From Micromonospora sp. NBC_00421 (lineage in GTDB: Bacteria > Actinomycetota > Actinomycetes > Mycobacteriales > Micromonosporaceae): a DNA stretch of 64,000 nucleotides. The first letter of the stretch is position 1; the number at the start of each line of letters is the position of its first letter. The DNA is taken from contig NZ_CP107929.1 of assembly GCF_036017915.1 (NCBI RefSeq), forward strand, positions 3,786,001 to 3,850,000, written 5' to 3'. This document shows, one piece after another, positions 40,939-50,123 of the stretch. The notes beneath the pieces were generated by a model. It ran no database searches. It saw only the letters and a list, made by a program, of their open reading frames with translations, and was not told the DNA's origin. The position numbers and the translations under genes were made by a program.

Positions 40939-41933
40939 TGGACATCTATCACGTGTTGACCGGGGCGGGGATCACGACGCGGGAGGCGAAGCGGCTGACC
41001 GGGATCGCCAGGTCCAGCGCTGAGCGCGACCGGCGGCGGCCGACACCGGCACGCCCGGTGCGGCGAGCGCCGGCGAACGCGTTCACCCCGGCCGAACGTG
41101 AGCAGGTCCTGCGGCTGTTGAACAGTGCGGAGTTCGTCGACGCCGCTCCGGCGCAGATCTATGCGGCGCTGCTGGACCAGGGCGTGTACGTCGGTTCGAT
41201 CGCCACCATGTATCGGGTTCTGCGCGAGCACGCGCAGGTTCGCGAGCGTCGCCGGCTGGCCCGGCACCCGGCTCGCCAGCGTCCCGAGCTGGTCGCTGAC
41301 GGGCCGCGGCAGGTCTACACCTGGGACATCACCAAGCTCGCGGGTCCCGTCAAGGGCTCGTACTTCGACGCCTACGTGATGATCGACATCTACTCCCGGT
41401 ACATCGTCGGCGCCCGTGTGCACGCCCGCGAGTCCGGCCCCCTCGCGGAGTCGATGATGCGCGAGGTGTTCGGTGTCCATGGCGTCCCGCACGTCGTGCA
41501 CGCCGACCGGGGCACGTCGATGACGTCGAAATCGGTGGCTGACCTGCTCGAAGACCTCGACGTGACCCGCTCGCACTCCCGGCCGAAGGTGTCCAACGAC
41601 AACCCGTACAGCGAGGCCTGGTTCAAGACGTTGAAGTACGCGCCGGTCTTCCCGGACCGGTTCGCGTCCCTCGCTCAGGCGCGGGCGTTCATGACCGGCT
41701 TCGTGACCTGGTACAACCATGCCCACCGGCACTCCGGGATCGGCCTGCACACCCCCGCCGACGTCCACCACAGCCGTCACCACGCCGTCCGCGCCCACCG
41801 CGAGGACACCCTCGCCGCAGCCCGGACGGCGCACCCGGCACGGTTCGGCACCACCCGACCCCTGCCCAAGATCCTCGACCTGCCCCAACAGGTCTGGATC
41901 AACAAACCCGAGCCACAACGACAAGCCGCTTAA
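40938..41933 (+). CDS. IS3-family transposase OrfB (DDE integrase core)
   Basis: 331 residues. The rve/DDE catalytic core is complete: first Asp in YTWDITKL, second in VHADRGTSM, Glu in NPYSEAWFKTLKY, plus the HRHSGIGLHTPADVHH end. Preceded by an HTH-21-like region. Start at the ATG overlapping orfA's stop. Confidence 0.9.
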   Translation: MDIYHVLTGAGITTREAKRLTGIARSSAERDRRRPTPARPVRRAPANAFTPAEREQVLRLLNSAEFVDAAPAQIYAALLDQGVYVGSIATMYRVLREHAQVRERRRLARHPARQRPELVADGPRQVYTWDITKLAGPVKGSYFDAYVMIDIYSRYIVGARVHARESGPLAESMMREVFGVHGVPHVVHADRGTSMTSKSVADLLEDLDVTRSHSRPKVSNDNPYSEAWFKTLKYAPVFPDRFASLAQARAFMTGFVTWYNHAHRHSGIGLHTPADVHHSRHHAVRAHREDTLAAARTAHPARFGTTRPLPKILDLPQQVWINKPEPQRQAA

Positions 41934-42056
41934 CTCCCGTTGGCCTCAATCCCTTGACACGTTCCGGCATCGATCCGGATGTACCGCCAAGCCGTGGAGA
42001 GATAAGGACGGCACGCGGGATGCGGCACGTGGGCGCGGCGCCCCCTTCGATGGTTG

Positions 42057-42329
42057 TCACTCGTAGCCGAGATTCTCCTCGGAGTGCAGGTGCCACCCGT
42101 CGTGCCGCTTGACCAGGACGAAGGCGGTGCGCTCGAAAGCGTCGTAGAATCCGGAATCCGGATCGTGGCCACACGTGTACCAGAGCGCATCGACCCGCGC
42201 TGTGTCCGGAGCCTCGCTGACGACAGTCACCGAGTCCAAACTCAACTCTCCGCCGAATTCATCAACCCTGCCTTTGCTGTGCGCCTCGGCGTACCTGGCG
42301 CAAAAATCAGCAGGGCTCTGATAGAGCAT
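42057..42329 (-). CDS. Small NTF2-like-looking protein of unknown function
   Basis: 90 residues from an ATG with GGGGAGG six bases upstream. SPADFCARYAEAHSKGRVDEFGGEL, then TARVDALWYTCGHD and RTAFVLVKRHDGWHLHSEENLGYE suggest a half-barrel such as SnoaL/NTF2, in which a Trp-x-x-His end is common. It lies just right of the IS element and is intact. No partner gene. Confidence 0.55.
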   Translation of the reverse strand: MLYQSPADFCARYAEAHSKGRVDEFGGELSLDSVTVVSEAPDTARVDALWYTCGHDPDSGFYDAFERTAFVLVKRHDGWHLHSEENLGYE

Positions 42330-42546
42330 CTGATACCTCCCCTTGGCCCGGCCTCCGGCTGGCAGGTGGCGGGCGCCGTCGTGTCGGGCATGTTGTCCAC
42401 CGTAGGGCTTGGCACAAGCGCATAGGGCCGCAGGAGCACCATCACGAACGGACGAATGGGGGCACATCAGGTGCCCTGTTCTTGCCACCACCGGGCAGCG
42501 TCACACGTGGCCAGCGGCCGCATGAGATGCAAGCCCCTCGCCCTTG

Positions 42547-42768
42547 TCAGCCGCCGGTGAAGTCGAACTCGCCGTCCTTGACGCCGCCGACGAAGGCCGC
42601 CCACTCGTTGGCCGTGTAGACGATCGTCGCCGCGTCACGCGCCTTGCTGTGCCGCACGGCCACCCGACCCGAGCCGTCGAGCAGCGGCCCTGCCTCCACA
42701 CAACTCCCACCGTTGCTGTCACTCTTGGTGCTGATGTGCCAGGCGACCTCGGGCATAGCCTCGTTCAT
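42547..42768 (-). CDS. DUF397-domain protein
   Basis: 73 residues with the DUF397 pattern: VAWHISTKSDSNGGSCVEAG, VAVRHSKARDAATIVYTANEWAAFVGGVKDGEFD. These small proteins accompany Scr1-type regulators in actinomycetes and are thought to act with them, possibly as antagonists. The ATG overlaps the stop of the XRE gene (ATGA). Confidence 0.9.
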   Translation of the reverse strand: MNEAMPEVAWHISTKSDSNGGSCVEAGPLLDGSGRVAVRHSKARDAATIVYTANEWAAFVGGVKDGEFDFTGG

Positions 42769-43628
42769 GCCAACTCCTCTGCGATGGCCCCCATCAGGGC
42801 GGTCGACTCGTCCTTGCTGAGTGCGGACTTCGACAATCGATCGTACGCACGAAGAAAGCGCTCGGCTTTCGGTGACTCCATGTACAACCGGCCACCCAGG
42901 GATTCCACGTAAGCAACCGCAGGATACGGCTCAGGAAGGTGGAAGATCCAGAACGTGCCGTCGAGCCCCTGGTGGAGAGCGACCGAGGACGGCATGATCT
43001 GGATACGAACCTGCGGCAGGGCCTGGAGTTTCACCAGGTGTGCGAGCTGGTCCCGAAGTACGTGGGCACCACCTGCCCGGCGACGCACGACGGATTCGTC
43101 GATGACGGTATGAATCGTGAGCGGGCGCTCCTTGGAGAGCACTTCCTGGCGCGAGAGCCGTAACTCGACCCAGCGGTTGATCGTCGACTCGGACACCTCC
43201 TGCTCCGCCGCGTTCCGGATCACCGCTTCGGCGTAGGCCCGGGTCTGGAGCAGCCCCGGCACGAGGGTCATGTGGAAGCAGCACACCTTGTCGGCACGGC
43301 CTTCCAGCCACGGGTACTCGATGAAGGACGAGTCGACGACGTCGCCGTAGTCTTCGTCCCAACGGTCGGTGCGCCACACATCCTCGGCCAGGGCCAGCAG
43401 ACGGGCCCGCTCGGCGGCGTGGTGGAAGCCGTAGAGGTCGAGCAGCGCGACGACGTCACCCTTGCGGATCGGCCAGTCCGCCCGCTCGTACCGCCCGAGC
43501 GCCGACATGTCCCGTTGCAGGTGCTCCGAGACGAGCTTCAAGGTCATTCCCCGTTCTTCCCGCAGGGCACGCAGTTGCTGCCCGAGCCACTGCGCGCGCA
43601 GGGTCCGAATGAACGGCTTGTGCGGCAT
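42765..43628 (-). CDS. Scr1-type XRE regulator (DUF5753)
   Basis: 287 residues. N-terminal HTH_31 (LGQQLRALREERGMTLKLVSEHLQRDMSALGRYERAD) and a C-terminal DUF5753 region (FHMTLVPGLLQTRAYAEAV, RLSRQEVL, VIDESVVRR, QIMPSSVALHQGLDGTFWIFHLPEP). Such proteins regulate development and antibiotic genes in actinomycetes together with DUF397 partners. The ATG at 43628 has GAGGTGG upstream. It is the intact counterpart of the collapsed pair at the left edge of the window. Confidence 0.9.
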   Translation of the reverse strand: MPHKPFIRTLRAQWLGQQLRALREERGMTLKLVSEHLQRDMSALGRYERADWPIRKGDVVALLDLYGFHHAAERARLLALAEDVWRTDRWDEDYGDVVDSSFIEYPWLEGRADKVCCFHMTLVPGLLQTRAYAEAVIRNAAEQEVSESTINRWVELRLSRQEVLSKERPLTIHTVIDESVVRRRAGGAHVLRDQLAHLVKLQALPQVRIQIMPSSVALHQGLDGTFWIFHLPEPYPAVAYVESLGGRLYMESPKAERFLRAYDRLSKSALSKDESTALMGAIAEELA

Positions 43629-44064
43629 GATCCACCTCTCGAAAAAGTTGACAAGGCCCGCGAAGGAACCATTGCTCCAGTTCCAGGCCACTGGAAATGT
43701 GGCCTTCGGGTGAGGGTGATCACCGGCCCCCGGGGACGCCCGGTGCAAGCGCAGTAACCGCGGCTGTGCCAACAGCCGAGAAGGTGACGAGAGACGGCAT
43801 CGCGGGTGGCAGCCGCATACCGGATCTCGTCGGGCCTCTACGTGGAGCCGCATTCGCATTCGTCTGTCGGCTCCGACCGACTTGCTGAATATCTATCACG
43901 GCGGCCGGGGTCACCGCGACCCCGTACCGCGCGACACCTGCACATCCACGGCAGCCCGGCCGCCGTACCCGCCGAATGAGGCTGCGGTCGCCGGGCGGGG
44001 CGGCCCTGCCGGAATTCCCCCTCCAGCGGGGCCGCCCCATCCAAAGCGCACAGAGGAGGGACCG

Positions 44065-44322
44065 ATGGGACCAGGCACCATCTACCGGGGCGCGCTCCCG
44101 GCCCGGCTGCACCCCGTGCTCGTCCGCAACAGGCGGTTCTCCCCCGCCGGGTTCGGCCGGCGGGGGCTCGACCCCGAGGAGGTACGCCGGTTCCTGCACC
44201 GGGTAGCGCTGGAGTTGACGACGTTGCACCACGAGGTGGACCGGTTGGTCGAGGAGAACGCCCGGATCAAACAGGCGCTCCGTGACTGGCAGACCGTCCA
44301 GGCCCGCCGGCGTCGGTCGTGA
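44065..44322 (+). CDS. DivIVA-domain protein
   Basis: 85 residues. GRRGLDPEEVRRFLHRVALELTTLHHEVDRLVEENARIKQALRDW is a DivIVA-like N-terminal motif followed by a coiled coil. True DivIVA marks cell poles in actinomycetes; this short form lacks the long C-terminal coiled coil and might act as a partner. GAGGAGGG gives a strong ribosome site. It shares GTGA with the next gene, so the two are translationally coupled. Confidence 0.75.
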   Translation: MGPGTIYRGALPARLHPVLVRNRRFSPAGFGRRGLDPEEVRRFLHRVALELTTLHHEVDRLVEENARIKQALRDWQTVQARRRRS

Positions 44323-44651
44323 ACCCGCCGGCAGCACCCGGCCCCGACGCGGTCTTCGCCCCGCTTCCCCGGGCCGCAGTCGAGGCGGTCGCCGGCTCGG
44401 ACGACCGGTCCCCCGGCCACGTCATCCATCTGCCGATCACGATCACCGACCGGGACGATGCGCTGCGTTTCGCGTACGCGCTGGCGCGTTCGCTGGCGTT
44501 GGTGCCGGGGGTCGAGGTCGGTGGGGCCACCGTGTCCGCCGAGGACGCCCAGGACGTACGACGGTGGGTGTTCTGTGACCGGATCCTGCCGGACCGCCGG
44601 CGCTGCCTGGCACGGGCCGAGCACGACGGGCCGTGCGACCCCGGCCGGTGA
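44319..44651 (+). CDS. Small protein of unknown function coupled to the DivIVA-like gene
   Basis: 110 residues from a GTG overlapping the DivIVA-like stop. VIHLPITITDRDDALRFAYALARSLALVPGVEVGGATVSAEDAQDVRRWVFCDRILPDRRRCLARAEHDGPC shows a possible alpha/beta fold and two Cys near the C-terminus (RRCLAR...GPC) plus one upstream (FCDR). No family recognised. The coupling implies a joint role with the DivIVA-domain protein. Confidence 0.6.
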   Translation: MNPPAAPGPDAVFAPLPRAAVEAVAGSDDRSPGHVIHLPITITDRDDALRFAYALARSLALVPGVEVGGATVSAEDAQDVRRWVFCDRILPDRRRCLARAEHDGPCDPGR

Positions 44652-44666
44652 GCCGGTCGGCGGCTG

Positions 44667-45443
44667 TCAGTCGACCTCCACGACGGCCAGCTCGCCGACC
44701 TGTTCGCCGATCTGCTGGCGGGCGTCCGGCGGCAGCCCGGCGTCGGTGATCAGCAGGTCGGCCTCGGCCAGCGGGGCGATGGTGGCGATGCCGATGGTCT
44801 CCCACTTGGTGTGGTCGGCCAGCACCACCAGGTGCCGGGCGGCACCGATCAGCCGCCTGTTGACCGCCGCCTCCAGCAGGTTGGGGGTGGTGAACCCGGT
44901 GCGTGGGCTCATCCCGTGCACGCCGAGGAAGAGCAGATCCACATTGAGGGTACGGATCGCCGCCTCGGCCACCGGCCCGGTCAGCGCGTCCGACGGGGTA
45001 CGCATGCCCCCGGTCAGCACCACGGTCTGGTCGACACGCGGGTTCTGGTAGAGCGCGTCGGCGACCGGGATCGAGTTGGTCACCACCGTCAACCCGGGTA
45101 CGTCGCCGAGCAGGGTGGCAAGCGCGGCGGTGGTGGTGCCGGCGGAGAGCGCCACGGCCATCCCCGGCTCGACCATCCGGGCGGCCCGCCCGGCGATGGC
45201 CCGTTTCTCGTCCTGCTGACGGATCGACTTCGCGGCGAAGCCCGGTTCCTCGGCCGACCCGGGACCGGCCAGGGTAGCCCCGCCGTGCACCTTGTCGACC
45301 AGCCCCCGCTCGGCAAGCACCTCCAGGTCGCGGCGGATCGTCATGTCGGAGACGCCGAACCTGCTGACCAGGTGGCTGACCCGCACCCCGCCGCGCTGCC
45401 GGATCAGCTCCAGGATGGCGTTCTGCCGTTGCTGAGCGAGCAT
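44667..45443 (-). CDS. DeoR/GlpR-family repressor of the galactoside block
   Basis: 258 residues: HTH_DeoR (AQQRQNAILELIRQRGGVRVSHLVSRFGVSDMTIRRDLEVLAERGLVDKVHGGA) then the sugar-phosphate-sensing DeoRC domain (LSAGTTTAALATLL, VTNSIPVADAL, VLTGG, LFLGVHG). It lies 40 bp downstream of the GH42 gene on the same strand and probably controls the divergent ABC/GH42 promoters. Direct TTTCCAAC repeats at 47570 and 47588 are candidate operators. Confidence 0.88.
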   Translation of the reverse strand: MLAQQRQNAILELIRQRGGVRVSHLVSRFGVSDMTIRRDLEVLAERGLVDKVHGGATLAGPGSAEEPGFAAKSIRQQDEKRAIAGRAARMVEPGMAVALSAGTTTAALATLLGDVPGLTVVTNSIPVADALYQNPRVDQTVVLTGGMRTPSDALTGPVAEAAIRTLNVDLLFLGVHGMSPRTGFTTPNLLEAAVNRRLIGAARHLVVLADHTKWETIGIATIAPLAEADLLITDAGLPPDARQQIGEQVGELAVVEVD

Positions 45444-45483
45444 GGAACCTCCCAACCGCGCGGACGAGGGAACGGTACGCAGG

Positions 45484-47529
45484 TCAGGCCGCTGCGGCCG
45501 GGGACGGCTCACCCGCTGGGACCGCCACCGTCGCCGCCCGCTCCTCCCGGACCACCGCCACCTCGCCGGCCGGCACCCGCAGCGTGCCGCCGCAGGGCTG
45601 CCCGGTGAGCAGGTCGGTGCCGGTCACGTCGAGGGTCGCCTCGTCCTCGGTGTGGTTGAGCACGAACAGCCAGGACCGGTCGTCGGCGTGGCGGCGGACC
45701 ACCTCGACGCCGGGCGGGGCGGCGACCGGCGGCCGGACCCCGGCCTCGGTGAGCAGCCGCACCACCAGGGCGTCGGTGGCCGCCTCGTCGAGCCGGGTGG
45801 CCAGGTACCAGGCGGTGCCGTCGCCGACGCGGTGCCGGGTCAGCGCGGGCACCCCGGGCAACGGCCCGTCCTCGTACGACGCCACCACCTCGGCACCCTC
45901 CGGGTGCAGCCACTCGGTCCACACGTCGGCGGTGGAGCCGTCGTCGAGGGTGACCTGCTCGCCGGCCAGCAGCGGGAAGAACTCCTCGGTACGCACGCCG
46001 AGCAGTTCCCGGAACGCGCCCGGGTAGCCGCCGAGCCGGATGTGGTCGTGCTCGTCGACGATCCCGCTGAAGTAGGTCACCAGCGCCGTCCCGCCCCCGG
46101 CGACGTACCGGCGCAGCGCCTCGGCGTCGGCGTCGCGGGCCAGGTAGAGGGTGGGGACGAGGACCAGCCGGTAGCCGGACAGGTCGGCCGACGGGTGCAC
46201 CACGTCGGCGGTGACCCCGGCCCGCCACAGCGCGTCGTAGAGCGCCCGCATCCGGTCGGTGTAGGTGACGTCGACGCTGGGGTGGGAGTCCAACTCGACC
46301 CCCCACCAGGCCTCCCAGTCGAACAGGATCGCCACCTCGGCCTCGACCCGGCTGCCGCGTACCTCGGCCAGGGCCTTGAGGTCGGCGCCGAGCCGGCAGA
46401 CCTCGTCGAAGACCTTGGTGTCCGGGCCGGCGTGCGGGACCAGGGCGGAGTGGTACTTCTCCGCGCCGGCCCGGGAGGCCCGCCACTGGAAGAAGAGCAC
46501 CCCGTCGGCGCCGCGCGCCACGTGGGCGAGGCTGTTGCGGCGTAGCTGGCCGGGAGTCTTGGCGACGTTGCGGGGCTGCCAGTTGACCGCGCTCGTGGAG
46601 TGCTCCATCAGCAGCCACGGGGCACCGCCGGCGACGCCCCGGGTCTGGTCGGCGGCGAACGACAGGCCGAGGTGGGCGTTCGGGTCGGTGGCCATCAGGT
46701 AGTGGTCGTTGGCGACCAGGTCCACGTCGGACGTCCAAGAGTGGTAGTCCATGTGCTTGGCCATGCCGATCATGAAGTTGGTGGTGACCGGCTGGCGGAC
46801 CCGCCGCTTGAGCACCTCCCGCTCGGCGCGGAGCTGGGCGCGCTGCTCGTCGGAGGAGAACCGCAGGAAGTCGAGCTGCTGGGTGGGGTTGGCCATGGTC
46901 AGCGTGGCCCGGGGCGGGTTGATCTCGGCCCAGTCGTGGTAACGCTGGCTCCAGAAGGCGGTGCCCCAGGCGTCGTTGAGCCGGTCGAGGTCACCGTAGC
47001 GCCCGCGCAGCCAGCCCCGGAACGCCTCGGCGCTGACGTCGCAGTAGCAGTGCACGTTGTGGCAGCCCAGCTCGTTGGAGACGTGCCACATGACCACCGC
47101 GGGGTGCTCGGCGTAGCGGTCGGCGACGGTCTCGACCAGGGCGAGCGAACGCTCCCGGAAGATCGGCGAGCTGGGGCAGTACGCCTGCCGCCCGCCGGGC
47201 CACCGCACGGTGCCGTCGACGGTACGCGGCAGCGTCTCGGGGTGCCGGTGGGCCAGCCACGGGGGCGGGCTGGCGGTGGCGGTGGCCAGGTCGACGTGGA
47301 TGCCGCCGGCGTGCAGCACGTCGAGGGCCCGGTCGAGCCAGCCGAACTCGTACCGGCCGGGGGACGGTTCGAGCAGCGCCCAGGAGAAGATCCCGACGGA
47401 GACCAGGTCGACCCCGGCCCGGCGCATCAGCGCGACGTCGTCGGCCCAGACCTGCTCAGGCCACTGCTCGGGGTTGTAGTCGGCGCCGAAGTGGATCCCG
47501 TCGCCCTGCCAGCTGCCGTGTTGCCGCAT
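45484..47529 (-). CDS. Beta-galactosidase, GH42
   Basis: 681 residues. IHFGADYNPEQWPEQVW is the GH42 N-terminal signature; the acid/base is E153 in SNELG and the nucleophile E309 in LLMEHS. It has the trimerisation domain and C-terminal beta domain, and no signal peptide, so it is intracellular and acts on imported galacto-oligosaccharides. It is divergent from the sugar ABC importer and followed by the DeoR gene, forming a regulatory loop. Confidence 0.93.
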   Translation of the reverse strand: MRQHGSWQGDGIHFGADYNPEQWPEQVWADDVALMRRAGVDLVSVGIFSWALLEPSPGRYEFGWLDRALDVLHAGGIHVDLATATASPPPWLAHRHPETLPRTVDGTVRWPGGRQAYCPSSPIFRERSLALVETVADRYAEHPAVVMWHVSNELGCHNVHCYCDVSAEAFRGWLRGRYGDLDRLNDAWGTAFWSQRYHDWAEINPPRATLTMANPTQQLDFLRFSSDEQRAQLRAEREVLKRRVRQPVTTNFMIGMAKHMDYHSWTSDVDLVANDHYLMATDPNAHLGLSFAADQTRGVAGGAPWLLMEHSTSAVNWQPRNVAKTPGQLRRNSLAHVARGADGVLFFQWRASRAGAEKYHSALVPHAGPDTKVFDEVCRLGADLKALAEVRGSRVEAEVAILFDWEAWWGVELDSHPSVDVTYTDRMRALYDALWRAGVTADVVHPSADLSGYRLVLVPTLYLARDADAEALRRYVAGGGTALVTYFSGIVDEHDHIRLGGYPGAFRELLGVRTEEFFPLLAGEQVTLDDGSTADVWTEWLHPEGAEVVASYEDGPLPGVPALTRHRVGDGTAWYLATRLDEAATDALVVRLLTEAGVRPPVAAPPGVEVVRRHADDRSWLFVLNHTEDEATLDVTGTDLLTGQPCGGTLRVPAGEVAVVREERAATVAVPAGEPSPAAAA

Positions 47530-47569
47530 GAGTGCAGAGCGTGCCCCCAGCGGACGATCAAGTCAACAC

Positions 47570-47677
47570 TTTCCAACATCGACCATCTTTCCAACGTTTA
47601 CCGCTCGGATCGCCTGTCAGCACACAGATATCGATCCGGAGCTGCCCCCTTGACAGGGCGGCACGGACGGGTAGCTT
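47570..47677 (+). promoter_or_regulatory. Promoter and direct-repeat operator of the sugar importer operon
   Basis: TTGACA (47650-47655) and TAGCTT (47672-47677), 16 bp apart, form a good sigma-70-type promoter for the importer operon. Two TTTCCAAC repeats, 47570-47577 and 47588-47595, are 18 bp apart, a spacing typical of DeoR-family operators, and sit near the GH42 start for control of both directions. Confidence 0.5.
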
Positions 47678-47809
47678 CAAGCGCCACCGGGAGTTCGTGT
47701 TTGCCAATGTTCGTTCTCGGTGGATCTATGTTGGCATTTCCGAACTGCCGCTCCCCCACCACTGACGGCCCTTCGGGCGCAGCGCACCTCTTCATCCGCA
47801 GGAGGCACC

Positions 47810-49141
47810 ATGTCCCGTCCCCGCACCGAAGCCGAGTACCTCGCCCGGCTCGTACCGTCCTCCGTCGCCGGCATCGGCCGACGCTCCCTGCTCACCGGGG
47901 TCGGCGCGGGCGCGCTGCTCGGCACCGGGCTGCTCGCCGGCTGCGGTTCCGACTCCGGCTCCGGCTCGGGCGGCGACAGCAAGGAGGTGTCGGTCGGCTC
48001 CAACCAGTCCGACCCGCAGCCGAAGGCGGTGATCGCCAAGGTGATGGACGGGTTCAAGGCCGCGTCCGGCGTCGCCCCCAAGATCAACACGGTGGACCAC
48101 AACACCTACCAGGAGAACATCAACAACTACCTCCAGGGCAAGCCGGACGACGTGTTCATGTGGTTCGCCGGCTACCGGATGCGGTTCTTCGCCGCCAAGG
48201 GCCTGACCGGCGACATCAGCGACGTGTGGGGCAAGCTCTCCGGCTACTCCGACGCGTTCAGGAAGGCGTCCACCGGGGACGACGGCAAGCAGTACTTCGT
48301 ACCGTCGTCGTACTACCCGTGGGCGGTCTTCTACCGCAAGTCGGTCTGGAAGCAGCACGGCTACCAGGTGCCGACCACCATCGACCAGTTCACCGCCCTC
48401 GGCGCGCAGATGAAGAAGGACGGCCTCACCCCGATCGCCTTCGCCGACAAGGACGGCTGGCCGGCGATGGGCACCTTCGACATCCTCAACCTGCGGATCA
48501 ACGGCTACCAGTTCCACATCGACCTGATGGCCGGCAAGGAGGCGTGGACCTCCGACAAGGTCAAGAAGGTCTTCGACACCTGGAACGGCCTGCTCCCGCT
48601 GCACCAGCCGGACAGCCTGGGCCGCACCTGGCAGGAGGCCGCCCAGTCGTTGCAGCAGAAGAAGAGCGGCATGTACCTGCTCGGCCTCTTCGTCGCCCAG
48701 CAGTTCGGCAACGACGAGCAGGACGACATCGACTTCTTCACCTTCCCCGAGATCGACCCGGCCATCGGGGCCAAGGCGCTGGACGCGCCGATCGACGGCT
48801 ACATGCTGGCCCGCAAGCCCAAGGCCGAGGCCAACGCCAGGAAGCTGCTGGAGTACGTCGGCTCCAAGGAGGCCGCCGACATCACCGTGAAGAACGACCC
48901 GACCACCCTGGTCGCCAACAGCGGCGCGGACACCAGCGGCTACACCGCCCTGCAGAAGAAGGCCGCCGAGCTGGTCGGCTCGGCCACCGAGATCGCCCAG
49001 TTCCTCGACCGGGACACCCGGCCGGACTTCGCCTCCACCGTGATCATCCCGGCCCTCCAGCAGTTCATCAAGAACCCCAGGGACATCGACGGGCTGGTCA
49101 ACAGCATCGAGAACCAGAAGAAGTCGATCTTCACCAGCTGA
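47810..49141 (+). CDS. Sugar ABC transporter substrate-binding protein
   Basis: 443 residues. An unusually long Arg-containing N-terminus (RIGRRSLLTGVGAG-like, here GIGRRSLLTGVGAG) indicates a Tat-type signal with lipobox LLAGC, so it is exported folded and lipid-anchored. The mature part is an extracellular solute-binding protein family 1 fold (DHNTYQENINNYLQGKPDDVFMWFAGYRMRFFA). Located before two permeases, and next to alpha- and beta-galactosidases; ligand probably a galactose-containing oligosaccharide. GGAGG precedes the ATG. Confidence 0.88.
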   Translation: MSRPRTEAEYLARLVPSSVAGIGRRSLLTGVGAGALLGTGLLAGCGSDSGSGSGGDSKEVSVGSNQSDPQPKAVIAKVMDGFKAASGVAPKINTVDHNTYQENINNYLQGKPDDVFMWFAGYRMRFFAAKGLTGDISDVWGKLSGYSDAFRKASTGDDGKQYFVPSSYYPWAVFYRKSVWKQHGYQVPTTIDQFTALGAQMKKDGLTPIAFADKDGWPAMGTFDILNLRINGYQFHIDLMAGKEAWTSDKVKKVFDTWNGLLPLHQPDSLGRTWQEAAQSLQQKKSGMYLLGLFVAQQFGNDEQDDIDFFTFPEIDPAIGAKALDAPIDGYMLARKPKAEANARKLLEYVGSKEAADITVKNDPTTLVANSGADTSGYTALQKKAAELVGSATEIAQFLDRDTRPDFASTVIIPALQQFIKNPRDIDGLVNSIENQKKSIFTS

Positions 49142-49163
49142 CGGCGAGAGGGGGAGGACCGTC

Positions 49164-50123
49164 GTGTCCGACCTGCCCCTGATCCAAGCGGATCACGCCG
49201 TGGCGTCGCCGGCCCCGACCAGCCCCTCCCGGGGTGGTCGTGGCCGGCGGCTACGGCTCCTGTCCCGCACCGACCGCGTGGTGATCACGCTGATGGTGCT
49301 CGTACCGCTGCTGCTGGTGGTGGGTCTGGTCTGGCTGCCCGCGCTGGCCACCGTGGCGCTCTCCGGCACCGACTGGGACGGCATCGGCCCCCTGAGCGAG
49401 ATCGACTGGGTGGGCGGCCGGAACTACGCCGACGTGGTCGGCAACTATCCGCCGTTCGTGCCGGCGATGCAGCACAACCTGCTCTGGCTGGCCGCACTGT
49501 TCGTGGTGGCCACCCCGCTCGGGATGTTCCTCGCCGTGCTGCTCGACAAGGAGATCCGGGGCAGCCGGTTCTACCAGACCGCGCTCTACCTGCCTGTGGT
49601 GCTCTCGCTGGCACTGATCGGCTTCGTCTGGCAGCTCATCTACTCCCGCGACCAGGGGCTGCTCAACGCCGTCCTGGGCGGCCAGACCGACTGGTACGGC
49701 GACCCGCACGTCAACATCTGGGCGGTGCTGGTGGCGGCCGGCTGGCGGCACGTCGGCTACATCATGCTGCTCTACCTGGCCGGACTCAAGGGGGTCGACC
49801 CGTCGCTGCGGGAGGCCGCCTCGGTCGACGGGGCCTCGGAGACCAGCACCTTCTTCCGGGTGGTCTTCCCGGTGATGCGGCCCATCAACATCATCGTGCT
49901 GGTGGTGACCGTGATCGAGTCGCTGCGCGCGTTCGACCTGGTCTGGGTGATCAACAAGGGCCGCAACGGGTTGGAGCTCATCTCGGCCCTGGTCACCCAG
50001 AACGTGGTAGGCGAGGCGAGCCGGATCGGCTTCGGCTCCGCCCTGGCGACCATCATGCTTGCCATCTCGCTTGTCTTCATCACCATCTACCTGGCCGTCG
50101 TCATGAGGGAGGGCCGGCGATGA
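49164..50123 (+). CDS. Sugar ABC transporter permease 1 (MalF type)
   Basis: 319 residues with six membrane helices. The EAA loop EAASVDGASETSTFFRVVFPVMRPI docks to the ATPase. Start GTG at 49164. Its stop overlaps the start of the next permease (ATGA). No ATPase gene lies in this operon, so a shared MsiK-type ATPase is presumably used, as known in Streptomyces. Confidence 0.9.
   Translation: MSDLPLIQADHAVASPAPTSPSRGGRGRRLRLLSRTDRVVITLMVLVPLLLVVGLVWLPALATVALSGTDWDGIGPLSEIDWVGGRNYADVVGNYPPFVPAMQHNLLWLAALFVVATPLGMFLAVLLDKEIRGSRFYQTALYLPVVLSLALIGFVWQLIYSRDQGLLNAVLGGQTDWYGDPHVNIWAVLVAAGWRHVGYIMLLYLAGLKGVDPSLREAASVDGASETSTFFRVVFPVMRPINIIVLVVTVIESLRAFDLVWVINKGRNGLELISALVTQNVVGEASRIGFGSALATIMLAISLVFITIYLAVVMREGRR

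Larger units (their letters stand above)
40431..41959 (+). mobile_element. IS3-family insertion sequence
   Basis: About 1.53 kb with two genes, orfA (40534) and orfB (40938), linked by TGATG. Imperfect terminal inverted repeats are visible: TGTCAGGGTGAGTTGGGGCC at 40431 and, on the other strand at 41959, TGTCAAGGGATTGAGGCCAA. Both genes look intact, so the copy may be active. I could not identify a clear target-site duplication, so the ends are approximate. Confidence 0.75.

Noticed and set aside
40476..41924. 482-codon minus-strand ORF across the IS element
   Set aside because: Antisense of transposase orfA/orfB, no independent support.
40431..41959. Target-site duplication of the IS3 element
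   Set aside because: Flanking bases (CTGTC and CGTTC) do not match clearly, so I did not claim one.
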